A stretch of 64,000 nt of DNA, taken from the NCBI GenBank assembly GCA_947451115.1, contig CANFXV010000006.1, positions 1 through 64,000 on the forward strand, read 5' to 3'. Source of the stretch: Bacteroidota bacterium (lineage in GTDB: Bacteria > Bacteroidota > Bacteroidia > Chitinophagales > Chitinophagaceae). The notes below the pieces were generated by a model. That model saw only the letters and a program-made list of their open reading frames with translations, made no database searches and was not told where the DNA came from. Both the position numbers and the translations under genes were made by a program. Positions 1 through 7,960 of this stretch are shown here, in pieces (positions within the stretch are counted from its first letter, which is position 1; each line of letters opens with the position of its first letter).

Positions 1-160
1 AACTCCGTAAATTCGGCGAACCCTTTAAAATGGGAATACCGAGCGAAGCCCGAAAGGGAACGTGTAGAGACTAGACACGGAGCACCTAAATCGAAAGATA
101 TGGTGAAGGCATAGTCCAGACTACAAACCAGAGTAGGGTGGTGAAAACCATAGTAGTAAG
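1..160 (+). ncRNA. Group I intron, 3' portion, inside tRNA-Leu(UAA)
   Basis: This is the 3' part of a self-splicing group I intron; its 5' end and the 5' tRNA exon lie outside the window. I can draw the catalytic core by eye. P3 is CTCCGT (3-8) with ACGGAG (77-82). P4 is TTCGG (12-16) with CCGAG (39-43). P5 is CCC (21-23) with GGG (32-34). P6 is CCC-GAAA-GGG (49-58), capped by a GNRA loop. P7 is GACTA (69-73) with TAGTC (112-116). P8 is CACC (83-86) with GGTG (102-105). A P9-type helix pairs ACTAC (120-124) with GTAGT (153-157). The order and the stretch 'AGAGACTAGAC...CATAGTCC' resemble the cyanobacterial tRNA-Leu intron as I remember it. The intron ends in the expected G, directly followed by AAAATCC of the exon. 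No homing endonuclease is visible in this part. Confidence 0.88.
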
Positions 161-211
161 AAAATCCTGTGGGCCGCAACGCCCGTGCGGGTTCGATTCC
201 CGCCTGAGGCA
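161..211 (+). tRNA. trnL(uaa): tRNA-Leu(UAA), 3' exon only
   Basis: The exon starts AAAATCC, the 3' side of a UAA anticodon loop and stem, so the splice site falls between anticodon bases 1 and 2 as in cyanobacterial tRNA-Leu(UAA). A long class II variable arm follows (GGGC 171-174 with GCCC 181-184). The T arm is GCGGG (187-191), loop TTCGATT, CCCGC (199-203). The 3' acceptor strand is CTGAGGC (204-210) with discriminator A at 211. CCA is not encoded (the next bases are CAA). The long variable arm fits Leu or Ser; the AAAATCC junction and the intron position favour Leu(UAA). The 5' exon is needed to confirm the anticodon. Confidence 0.85.
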
Positions 212-212
212 C

Positions 213-247
213 AATCCCTCTCGATTATTTCGAGAGGGATTTTTTTT
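213..247 (+). terminator. Rho-independent terminator of the tRNA transcript
   Basis: A perfect 11-bp inverted repeat (AATCCCTCTCG with CGAGAGGGATT) around a 7-nt loop runs into a T tract. It begins two bases after the tRNA discriminator base and so ends the tRNA transcript before the next gene. Confidence 0.9.
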
Positions 248-290
248 GTACATCAGTCAAGTGTAACTTAGCGCCAAGCATTCTATCCCT

Positions 291-1337
291 ATGTCTCATT
301 TAAAAGAAAGAAAAGAAAAAAACTGCCTAAACTGCGGTGAAACGGTAACTGGAAGGTTCTGCCATCAATGTGGGCAAGAGAATGTGGAGGTGAAGGAAAG
401 CTTTGGGCATTTAATCATGCATTTTATTGAAGACTTAACCCATTTTGATGGTAAGCTTTGGAAAACGTTGAAGCTACTTTTGTTTAAACCAGCAAAGCTT
501 ACCCAATTGTATATGGATGGCCAAAGAGCCAATTACATTCATCCCATTAGAATGTATTTATTTATTTCCGCGATATTCTTTTTCTTTATTTTTTCTGGAG
601 AACAAGTCAAAGGGCCAGAGGTGGCAAAGCCGCTTCCTGTTATAGCTTTACCAAATCCTCCATTGCCAAAACCTGCTTTACTAAATACAGTGGCCTCAAA
701 AAAGACAGATCTTAAAAAAACGGATGCTAAGAATGTAGAAGTTAAAAAAGAAGGGGGTTTAAATTTTCAAATTGGAAATGATGCTATACCCTATAAGACA
801 ATCGGGGCTTATGATTCCGCGCAGTCTAAGCTACCCGATACAAAAAAAGATAGTTGGTTTGAGTCATCCTTGGTTAAAAAAACAATTGAGTTGAATGATA
901 AATTCAAAGACGATAAATTTAAATTCGGAGAGGCTTTAATGGAGCAGTTTCAACATTATTTCTCTCGTATGTTGTATATATCCTTGCCCATGTTTGCATT
1001 GTTTTTATGGGTATTGTATCGTAGAAATAAAAATCATTATTTTGTCGACCATTTAATTTTCAGCATTCATATTTACTGTGCATTTTTTATTATTTTATTT
1101 GCCTTTAAGCTTGTGAATATTTCTACAGAGTTTATTTTTAAAAGACCCCCATTTGGAGCAGCAGCAATTATTACATCCATCTTAATGTTCTATTATTTAT
1201 ATAAAGCATTGCGCAATCATTTTAATCAATCAAGGTTTAAAACGGTCCTAAAATTTATTATTTTAAATTTTTTAACTGCCATTTTAATGGCCGGATTAAT
1301 GCTAGTGTTTATTTTGCTTTCTTTATTTAATTTATAA
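291..1337 (+). CDS. DUF3667-type zinc-ribbon membrane protein
   Basis: Membrane protein of 348 aa with an N-terminal zinc ribbon (C12, C15, C24 and C27 in CLNCG...CHQCG). A conserved block follows (roughly residues 35-85: HFIEDLTHFDGK, KPAKLTQLYMDGQRANYIHPIR) that I recognise as the DUF3667 signature of Bacteroidota. A membrane segment lies near residues 85-100. A Lys/Asp-rich soluble loop (about 105-225) comes next, followed by about four more hydrophobic segments to the C terminus. The molecular function of this family is unknown to me. The stop codon is one base before the mazG start, so the two are probably co-transcribed. The ATG start fits because the zinc ribbon begins at residue 12. 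Confidence 0.85.
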   Translation: MSHLKERKEKNCLNCGETVTGRFCHQCGQENVEVKESFGHLIMHFIEDLTHFDGKLWKTLKLLLFKPAKLTQLYMDGQRANYIHPIRMYLFISAIFFFFIFSGEQVKGPEVAKPLPVIALPNPPLPKPALLNTVASKKTDLKKTDAKNVEVKKEGGLNFQIGNDAIPYKTIGAYDSAQSKLPDTKKDSWFESSLVKKTIELNDKFKDDKFKFGEALMEQFQHYFSRMLYISLPMFALFLWVLYRRNKNHYFVDHLIFSIHIYCAFFIILFAFKLVNISTEFIFKRPPFGAAAIITSILMFYYLYKALRNHFNQSRFKTVLKFIILNFLTAILMAGLMLVFILLSLFNL

Positions 1338-1338
1338 T

Positions 1339-2118
1339 ATGTCTCAAGAAAATATTTCCAAAAACTTTTTAGAACTCGTCGCCATCATGGATCGTTTAAG
1401 AGCGGAATGCCCTTGGGATAAAAAGCAAACCATTCATAGTTTAAGAAGTAATACCATTGAAGAATTATATGAATTGGTAGATGCTATCATTGAAGAAGAT
1501 TGGCAAGGCATTAAAGAAGAGCTTGGCGATTTATTATTACATATTTTATTTTATACCAAAATTGCATCTGAGAAAAATGAATTCAATTTAGAAGAAGTGA
1601 TTGCAGGGATATCTAAAAAATTAATTCACAGGCATCCACATATATATGGCGATGTAAAAGCAGAGACGGAAGAACAAGTGAAATTAAACTGGGAGCAGTT
1701 AAAATTAAAGGAGGGGGATGGTAAAAAAACTATATTAAGCGGCGTGCCCAATAGTTTGCCTTCCATGGTGAAGGCTTTAAGAATTCAGGAAAAAGTAAAA
1801 CAAGTAGGATTTGAGTGGGAAAACAAAGAACAGGTTTGGGATAAAGTAAATGAGGAGATAGGGGAACTACAACATGAGGTTGCCCAAAATGACCAAGAGA
1901 AAATGGAGGACGAATTGGGGGATGTATTTTTTAGCCTAATCAATTATGCCCGCTTTTTAAAGATAGACCCAGAAACCGCCCTAGAAAAGACCAACAAGAA
2001 GTTTAAGAAGCGTTTCGAACTGATGGAAACCTATGCCAAAAGCCATGGTTTAGACTTAACTATGTTGAGTTTAACCGAGAAAGAGGAGATTTGGCAAAAG
2101 ATGAAGAAAGAGGCTTAA
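1339..2118 (+). CDS. mazG: Nucleoside triphosphate pyrophosphohydrolase MazG
   Basis: Cytoplasmic house-cleaning enzyme that hydrolyses (d)NTPs to the monophosphate and pyrophosphate. The 259-aa length is typical of full two-domain MazG. The first domain (about residues 10-120) opens with the family hallmark ECPWDKKQTIHSL and carries the Mg-binding acidic motifs EELYELVDAI and EELGDLLLHI. The second domain (about 145-245) repeats the pattern with EEIGELQHEV and DELGDVFFSL. It starts one base after the DUF3667 gene stop. Nothing unusual is seen. Confidence 0.96.
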   Translation: MSQENISKNFLELVAIMDRLRAECPWDKKQTIHSLRSNTIEELYELVDAIIEEDWQGIKEELGDLLLHILFYTKIASEKNEFNLEEVIAGISKKLIHRHPHIYGDVKAETEEQVKLNWEQLKLKEGDGKKTILSGVPNSLPSMVKALRIQEKVKQVGFEWENKEQVWDKVNEEIGELQHEVAQNDQEKMEDELGDVFFSLINYARFLKIDPETALEKTNKKFKKRFELMETYAKSHGLDLTMLSLTEKEEIWQKMKKEA

Positions 2119-2270
2119 AAAGCATTATTACTGGTACTTAGTTTATTTTTTCATAGTAATTATACTAATTTCTAAAAATCAAACATATTATAATTAATTA
2201 ATTTATAATATATTGTATAACAATGATTCAAGAATAGTATCCCCATTAATTATTGATTTTCTTGCATTTT

Positions 2271-2301
2271 TTTGAATCTAATAGAGATAAATCTATATTA
2301 C
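2271..2301 (+). promoter_or_regulatory. Candidate Bacteroidota-type promoter for the GldL/M-like operon
   Basis: TTTG (2271-2274) is followed after 19 nt by TATATTAC (2294-2301). This resembles the Bacteroidota primary sigma pattern TTTG-N19-TAnnTTTG, with mismatches in the last two bases. It lies about 45 bp before the start at 2348, in a 229-bp very AT-rich gap with no other gene. The AT richness makes chance matches likely. Confidence 0.35.
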
Positions 2302-2347
2302 AATGATTTTACATCCGTAAGTAAAATTCTATCTAAATAATCCACCT

Positions 2348-3895
2348 ATGAAACCAGATGTCGTAAAGACCAAAAAATTAGACATTTTCAACCTTTTTTA
2401 TAGCGGTGCAGCCGTTGTAATTTTAATTGGGGTTATTGCCAAGTTATTGGAGTGGCCTGCCCAAGATCTGCTCATCACTGGCGGTTTAGCCATTGAGGCA
2501 ATCGTGTTTGGGGTATCTGCTGTTAAATTTGTAGATGTCGAAGTGAAGCAGGAAGTGGCCACAGAAGCAACCTTATCCAAAGTAGCAGAAGGATTGGGGA
2601 CAATTGCAGCTAATGCTAAAGCCGCAGCTGGCGAAACCTACATCAATATCCAAACCGGGGATGGATCTGGGTCTGATACGGACATTGCATTAGATGGAAC
2701 GGAAGGTGTAAATGCGGTGGTAAGAATTAACAATCAGGAGTTAATCAATGGTACTGAAGAAAATAATTTAAAAATTGATATCAATGGCGATATTGCGAAT
2801 GCGTCTCTAGCTCAGAAAAATGCAGCACATTCCTTGTGGCAATTGGAGCAAATGGATATCCTTAGTCTTGCAAAGGACTTGTTCTTCCAACCTGCTTGGG
2901 ATAAATTAAGTACCGACGATTACACACAAGTCAGTCAAATTTTTAAAAGAATTTTCGATAAGAAATTACCGAATAAAGAAGCCTTGCCTTTCTTAATACA
3001 GTTCCCAGTGAAATTACCAATTCCAGAAATGAGCAAATTGGTTTTAGACAAGGCGCATACGATGCAAGCAATAGAAGTAGAATTGTTATGTAAAGCTTTT
3101 TCCATCATAAAGTTCAATACTTTTTTTGAAAATTTTATATTATCTGGTCAAGGAGAATCTATTGAAATTAGGCCAAGAAAATCTAAAGAGCAGCAAGTAT
3201 TTGGCGGTGAAGAGGAAGTGGTATTAAGTCATGTACAAAACTATTTCACTAAGGAGCTTATAATTAGCCCTAATATAGAATGCTTAAAGAGTTTGGTTAA
3301 GTTGAAGGATCAAAATTTGCTTGAATACTTTATACAAAAAATTGATATTAAGCAAGAGGCTGAATTATTTTCATTGACCAATATTTTAAATTCAGAGTCT
3401 GACGAATTGAAGAAAAAACTATTGTCTAAATTTAAGAAGGTAAGATATAATGTTGATACTGCTGCTGGGTATGCTTATTTGAAAAACTTAGTACAAACCA
3501 CTTTGTCCTTCTCAGATTCATCCCTTGGGCAACAATATTTCAATAAAATCATTGAATTTCAAATTGCAGAAAATAAGACTATTGTGTTAGACGATGTGGT
3601 TAATTGCTATGCAGATACCATCTACTTCGGGTCTAAAAATGAGTACAGTGTTGCATTGAATGAATTATTTGTCAACGGAGAATTGACTTATTTAAATTAT
3701 ATCAATACCATCATTGAAAAGTTAGTTACAGACAACGTAAGTAAAAAATCTAAGTTATTAGAGTTGTTTAATTTGAATGAACAAGATACGAAGAAAGATG
3801 TGTTCACTAAATTGAATTACCATTTAGCTAAAACAAATACAGTGCCTGCAGGTTCACAGTTGGCGTTTATATTATTATACAAACAATACAGCTAA
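2348..3895 (+). CDS. Divergent GldL-like inner-membrane motor protein with long cytoplasmic tail
   Basis: Protein of 515 aa whose first ~65 residues match the membrane domain of GldL/PorL, the stator-like ring of the T9SS and gliding motor. Two hydrophobic helices (about 17-34 and 41-60) are joined by a short turn KLLEWPAQD. Glu50 in 'LAIEAIVFGVSA' aligns with the essential intramembrane Glu of GldL (E49 in Flavobacterium), and the K32-to-E50 spacing equals the K-to-E spacing I recall for PorL. The conserved His of that turn is Glu35 here. Canonical GldL is about 200-310 aa. Here a Gly/Asp/Asn-rich linker (about 95-150) leads into some 360 residues of mostly helical sequence I do not recognise, predicted cytoplasmic. 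It is the first gene of a four-gene operon, 18 bp before the GldM-like gene. Motor homology is well supported; the role of the tail is unknown. Confidence 0.82.
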   Translation: MKPDVVKTKKLDIFNLFYSGAAVVILIGVIAKLLEWPAQDLLITGGLAIEAIVFGVSAVKFVDVEVKQEVATEATLSKVAEGLGTIAANAKAAAGETYINIQTGDGSGSDTDIALDGTEGVNAVVRINNQELINGTEENNLKIDINGDIANASLAQKNAAHSLWQLEQMDILSLAKDLFFQPAWDKLSTDDYTQVSQIFKRIFDKKLPNKEALPFLIQFPVKLPIPEMSKLVLDKAHTMQAIEVELLCKAFSIIKFNTFFENFILSGQGESIEIRPRKSKEQQVFGGEEEVVLSHVQNYFTKELIISPNIECLKSLVKLKDQNLLEYFIQKIDIKQEAELFSLTNILNSESDELKKKLLSKFKKVRYNVDTAAGYAYLKNLVQTTLSFSDSSLGQQYFNKIIEFQIAENKTIVLDDVVNCYADTIYFGSKNEYSVALNELFVNGELTYLNYINTIIEKLVTDNVSKKSKLLELFNLNEQDTKKDVFTKLNYHLAKTNTVPAGSQLAFILLYKQYS

Positions 3896-3913
3896 TAAAT
3901 TAAAATCTAGGAT

Positions 3914-5287
3914 ATGGCCGAAGGTCACGTAGATGTCAAAAGATACCAGATTATTAGTCTTTTGTATATCGTGTTTATTTGTTTTTCTGTGATCAATATC
4001 AAATTATCGGTATTGGACTCTAATATTTTTACTATTAAGTCATTCCAATCATTGATTGTGGAGGAAGTAAAAAAAGTAGAAATTAGCAACAATATTATTC
4101 AAGACAATATAGACTTATTAAGCAGAAGTGAAAAGGCCAATAGTTATTTAAAGATTAGAACCAGACTTGCTAAAAGTTATGTGGTCATTAGCGGCGTAAT
4201 AAATTATGTAGACAGTGAATTTGCTGCAAAAAAAACAACCTTACTTAAGCAGTTTAATGGTAGAAATTTAATTGAAGAAATATTAAAGAGTGATAGAGGG
4301 GTAAAGCAATTAAGTGTTGATTTATTTGACCTTTCTGATTTTATTAAAAAGGCGCCATTTAAATTGCAAACTTCATTGGATTCTTTAATTCCTATACAAA
4401 AACAGGTAACTACCATCAAAGGAAAAGTGGATGAGTGGGATTATTACATGTTTATGCATAAACCTTCTGCCATTAGTTATATGCAATTGCAGCGTATTAA
4501 GTTATTGGTAGCAAAGGCGCAATTATTATATCAAGAAGCCGCGTTGGCAGAAATTGGGTATCAACCTACCTATTTCTCTAAGTTCAATCCTAAATTGTAT
4601 GTTTTAAAATCTACTGTTAAAGAATACAAGCCAGAGGAGATTATTCAACCTGATCAAAAAGTAATCAAAAAAACAGACGAGGTTTTTGATGATTTGTTTA
4701 GAAATGTTATTAATTCTTTACATACAGAAAATATTTTTACTGGCTTAACTACTTCTTTTATTTCGGACTTTAAATTTGATTTTGACAAAGACTTTACTTT
4801 TGAAGTAATCCCTAAAACAAAAATCACCCAAGTAGGAAAAGATTTCAAAATTACATTTTCAAAAAATGGAGAGTATTTATTAAAATTTTATGATTTAAGA
4901 AAGCAAGAGAAAAAATTACTGTTTGATAAGAAGATTATGGTGAACCCATTGCCTGATCCATTGGTGCGAGTAAAAGGGGATAATTTGAATACTTATAACA
5001 TTAGTGTGAAAGATTTATTAGCGGCTGAAAGATTAGAAGCAAATTTGGAAATTAATAATTTAAAATATTTTCCAGGAAGAATTAACAGTTATAAAGTAGT
5101 AAAAATCCACAATGGGAAAGAGGAAGAATCGGTGTCCAACTATGGCGAGTTGTTCCAATCCACTACCCAAAAAATATTAGGCAGTCTTAAGAAAAACGAT
5201 TTAGTAATATTTGATAACATCAACATGTCATTGGTAGACGGATCAACTAGAACCTCTCCACCAATTATATATAAAATAATAGATTAA
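3914..5287 (+). CDS. Divergent GldM-like periplasmic motor partner
   Basis: Protein of 457 aa with one N-terminal membrane helix (about residues 11-33) preceded by K9-R10, as in GldM/PorM where Arg9 pairs with the GldL glutamate. The rest should be periplasmic. Residues ~40-225 are helical with coiled-coil character and include a GldM-like stretch 'KPSAISYMQLQRIKLLVAKA'. Beta-rich segments follow (about 280-360). The last ~110 residues (IMVNPLPDPLVRVKG ... TSPPIIYKIID) resemble the C-terminal GldM domain, where PDP is typical. Canonical GldM is about 515 aa. The gene follows the GldL-like gene and overlaps the next start by one base (TAATG). No GldK or GldN gene is adjacent, unlike standard gldKLMN loci, so this is more likely a specialised paralogue than the housekeeping T9SS motor. 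Confidence 0.8.
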   Translation: MAEGHVDVKRYQIISLLYIVFICFSVINIKLSVLDSNIFTIKSFQSLIVEEVKKVEISNNIIQDNIDLLSRSEKANSYLKIRTRLAKSYVVISGVINYVDSEFAAKKTTLLKQFNGRNLIEEILKSDRGVKQLSVDLFDLSDFIKKAPFKLQTSLDSLIPIQKQVTTIKGKVDEWDYYMFMHKPSAISYMQLQRIKLLVAKAQLLYQEAALAEIGYQPTYFSKFNPKLYVLKSTVKEYKPEEIIQPDQKVIKKTDEVFDDLFRNVINSLHTENIFTGLTTSFISDFKFDFDKDFTFEVIPKTKITQVGKDFKITFSKNGEYLLKFYDLRKQEKKLLFDKKIMVNPLPDPLVRVKGDNLNTYNISVKDLLAAERLEANLEINNLKYFPGRINSYKVVKIHNGKEEESVSNYGELFQSTTQKILGSLKKNDLVIFDNINMSLVDGSTRTSPPIIYKIID

Positions 5288-7425
5288 TGAGAAAGTTGGC
5301 CCCCTTATTCCTATTCATTTTTCTTTTTATTTCAAACTATGCTCATGCACAGGATACTTTAGCGGGTAATTATCCTAACTTAAATATTCCTTCAGGTAAT
5401 CATGTGATTAAGGATGTGGTTCGTGTTACAGGTGCTTTGGAAGTGGCTGCGGGGGCAAAGATAGAGATGATAGAGGCTGGGCTTATTGTCTGCGAGGGGA
5501 GTGTAACAATGACAGGGGTATCCAATAATATTGAATTTTTCGGGAAGAAAAATTTAGAAGGGGTGGGGCTACTTATAAAAAATAATGATTCTAGTAAAGT
5601 AGTAATAAGCAATACAGTTTTTAGAGGTTTACAGTTGCCATTAATGTTTGATTTTGGATGGAATAGATTGGAAGTTAATATTTCTGATAACGTTTTTATA
5701 AATAATGTGGGAAAGATTTCTGTATTGCAAGTGTTAAATCCACCATTTAATTTTAATACGGATTCTATTTTCACACATTTCAAAGTAAACAACAACCTTT
5801 TTACAGGCAACAATGCTGGTATTTATTTTGAGGATTTGAAAAGCGACCATGTAGATATTGAAATTATAAATAACACATTTGCTAATAATTTTGTGTATGG
5901 GTTCAAAAATTACAATATTTCAACTAATTATATTTATGGAAGAACAGATCAGATTAATACTATTTACAGTGCTAAAATTGAAAAAAATAGTTTTGTAAAA
6001 AACTTTTTAATAGACAATATCTCTGATACCGTAGTTCATGCTGCGAATTTTGGTATTTACGGCACAGAGAAAACCTACAAAATTAATAACAATTACTGGG
6101 GATCAGTGGTGAAAGATGATATTGAAAAAGGAATTTATGATCAAAATTTAAATTATAGCTCCCCTAAGCTAGAATACAATCCATTTTTACAAACACCTGC
6201 CGAATCAAATCCATTGCATGTGTACTCCATAAAAAATGGGGAAACAAATACCGAGTTTCAGGACACATTGACAGTTAAAAGTCAATTAAAAAGTATTGTT
6301 TTAGAAGCAAACAAAAAAGCAAATTATAGTAATGCTAAATTAATATACAGTTACTTTAAATCAGATAGTTCTTTAAAAATTACAGATACGATTTTGACCT
6401 TTAATCCACAAGACATTAGTGGTAATACCACAAAATTAGACATTACTAAAACTATTGCTGTTCCAAAGCAAAGAATTGGTTATTACAATATCAAAGGGAT
6501 TACAGGGGGGAATAATGAATATGTTCCTGATGTTAAAATTGGGTATCAAGCTTATTTATTGCAATTTAGAAAACAAAAAATATTTGTAGATTCTTTAAAA
6601 TCAAAAAAAGATACGGTGGCACCCAAGCCTAAAGAGCTTGATTCTGTGAAAAATCAGTTTCAGAAATTAGAAACACCTCAAAAAAGTAGAATTGAAATTT
6701 CATTATTGGCAGGAGAGACTATTTTCCAGGGAACAATTAGTAATCCTAATTTGTTCAGTAATGAAATGAATATATTGTTTGGAGCTAATATAGGCTATAC
6801 CTTGTATTCCAATTTGAGTGCTAGTTTAGCCATCACTAGTTCAAAACTAAGTAACTCTGATTTTAATTCTACCAACAATGAACAAATTTCAAGAGGAATG
6901 AGTTTTAGTACTTCCATTCTTGGTATTTCTCCAGGTTTGAATTACGATTTTGTAGACAATAGGTTGTATACAAAGGCCAAAAGATTTAGACCTTCTATTG
7001 GAATTGGTTTTGATTTTGTTTCATTTAATCCAACTGGTTTATACAAGAGTAAAGTTTATAATTTACAACCATTGGGTACAGGCGGTCAATTTATAGATAG
7101 TTTAAAAAAACCTTATTCATTAATGGCAATGGGTTATTTTTTCAATTTTAAATTAAAATATCAAATTAATAGATTCAACGGTGTAGGTGTATTTCTAACA
7201 TTGCATCAAAGCTTTTCTGACTATTTAGATGATGTTGGACCAGATGAATATCCTAATGTAGCTAAAATGATTTCAAAAATTAAAACAGATCCGGAGGCGG
7301 CAGTTTATTTTTCTAATCCTTCTGGCAAATCTTTTAGTATTGGACAATTAAGAAGTAGTCCGAATAAGTCTAAAGATAGTTTCGTTAATTTTGGATTCTT
7401 TTATTCAAGAAAATTATTTAAATAA
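5287..7425 (+). CDS. Exported beta-helix protein with C-terminal outer-membrane barrel-like domain
   Basis: Protein of 712 aa with a clear signal peptide (LFLFIFLFISNYAHAQ). Residues ~25-300 have short repeating strands with Asn ladders typical of a right-handed parallel beta-helix (for example 'INNTFANNFVYGF' and 'KINNNYWGS'). A middle region (about 310-440) looks like an Ig-like linker, ending in a Lys/Pro/Ser-rich stretch. Residues ~460-712 alternate amphipathic strands separated by polar turns and end 'FVNFGFFYSRKLFK', as in Bacteroidota outer-membrane barrels. I cannot name a family. Its position right after the GldL/M-like pair suggests the outer-membrane part of the same machine, a job done by PorP/SprF-like barrels in T9SS. 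That role is inference. Confidence 0.7.
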   Translation: MRKLAPLFLFIFLFISNYAHAQDTLAGNYPNLNIPSGNHVIKDVVRVTGALEVAAGAKIEMIEAGLIVCEGSVTMTGVSNNIEFFGKKNLEGVGLLIKNNDSSKVVISNTVFRGLQLPLMFDFGWNRLEVNISDNVFINNVGKISVLQVLNPPFNFNTDSIFTHFKVNNNLFTGNNAGIYFEDLKSDHVDIEIINNTFANNFVYGFKNYNISTNYIYGRTDQINTIYSAKIEKNSFVKNFLIDNISDTVVHAANFGIYGTEKTYKINNNYWGSVVKDDIEKGIYDQNLNYSSPKLEYNPFLQTPAESNPLHVYSIKNGETNTEFQDTLTVKSQLKSIVLEANKKANYSNAKLIYSYFKSDSSLKITDTILTFNPQDISGNTTKLDITKTIAVPKQRIGYYNIKGITGGNNEYVPDVKIGYQAYLLQFRKQKIFVDSLKSKKDTVAPKPKELDSVKNQFQKLETPQKSRIEISLLAGETIFQGTISNPNLFSNEMNILFGANIGYTLYSNLSASLAITSSKLSNSDFNSTNNEQISRGMSFSTSILGISPGLNYDFVDNRLYTKAKRFRPSIGIGFDFVSFNPTGLYKSKVYNLQPLGTGGQFIDSLKKPYSLMAMGYFFNFKLKYQINRFNGVGVFLTLHQSFSDYLDDVGPDEYPNVAKMISKIKTDPEAAVYFSNPSGKSFSIGQLRSSPNKSKDSFVNFGFFYSRKLFK

Positions 7426-7433
7426 TTATACTG

Positions 7434-7889
7434 ATGCTTAGTATTAATAATTATAAGAAAAATTTTATTTCATTTATTATTTTTTCGCTGATTGCATTTT
7501 CATTCATTTCATGTGTGAAAACACAAGCAGTATCGCCATTAGATTTTCAAAAAAATTTATTAGCAGGCACTGGTGCTTACCAAAATACTAAACATACTTG
7601 GAAAATTGATTCCTTGTCGGTGAATGGCACAGTGTATAAATTGAATGCAGCTCAAAAAAAATATACCAAAACCTTTAGTAGGGATGGTTCCTATACAGAT
7701 AGTGATGGGGTAATTGGTACTTGGTCAATGCCTACCATTACTGATTTAATTCTAAATTTTCAGGCTGGATTGGCTGGAATAAAAATTACCAACAAGTTTC
7801 AGGTGGTTGATATCAATGCTGTTCAACTTCATTTAAAGTATGATAGTGCCAATGTTAAACAAGATATTATATTTATTTTTAATAATTAA
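7434..7889 (+). CDS. Small lipoprotein, lipocalin-like fold suspected
   Basis: Protein of 151 aa with a lipoprotein signal: a basic N-region (NYKKN), a hydrophobic core and the lipobox FISC with Cys27. The mature part, with 'KHTWKIDSLSVNG' followed by 'SRDGSYTDSDGVIGTWSM', looks like the small lipocalin-type lipoproteins common in Bacteroidota, in which a WxxDS... strand and a 'G.W' strand recur. The function is unknown. It starts 8 bp after the beta-helix/barrel gene and is the last gene of that operon, so it may be an outer-membrane accessory of the motor complex. Confidence 0.7.
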   Translation: MLSINNYKKNFISFIIFSLIAFSFISCVKTQAVSPLDFQKNLLAGTGAYQNTKHTWKIDSLSVNGTVYKLNAAQKKYTKTFSRDGSYTDSDGVIGTWSMPTITDLILNFQAGLAGIKITNKFQVVDINAVQLHLKYDSANVKQDIIFIFNN

Positions 7890-7928
7890 TATAATTAATA
7901 TAACCATAGATTATACTAGATTTTTGTC

Positions 7929-7936
7929 TATTTTCG
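7929..7936 (+). promoter_or_regulatory. Candidate -7 box before the membrane AraC gene
   Basis: TATTTTCG resembles the Bacteroidota TAnnTTTG element and lies 24 bp before the ATG at 7961. No good TTTG partner is seen about 19 nt upstream, so the call is weak. Confidence 0.22.
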
Positions 7937-7960
7937 TTATTAAGAAATATAGCTGAATAA

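Noticed and set aside
2348-5287. Zorya (ZorA/ZorB) defence module
   Set aside because: The long-tail layout is similar, but the membrane domains match GldL/GldM, no peptidoglycan-binding OmpA-like domain is seen in the partner, and no ZorC/D/E-like nuclease or helicase gene is present.
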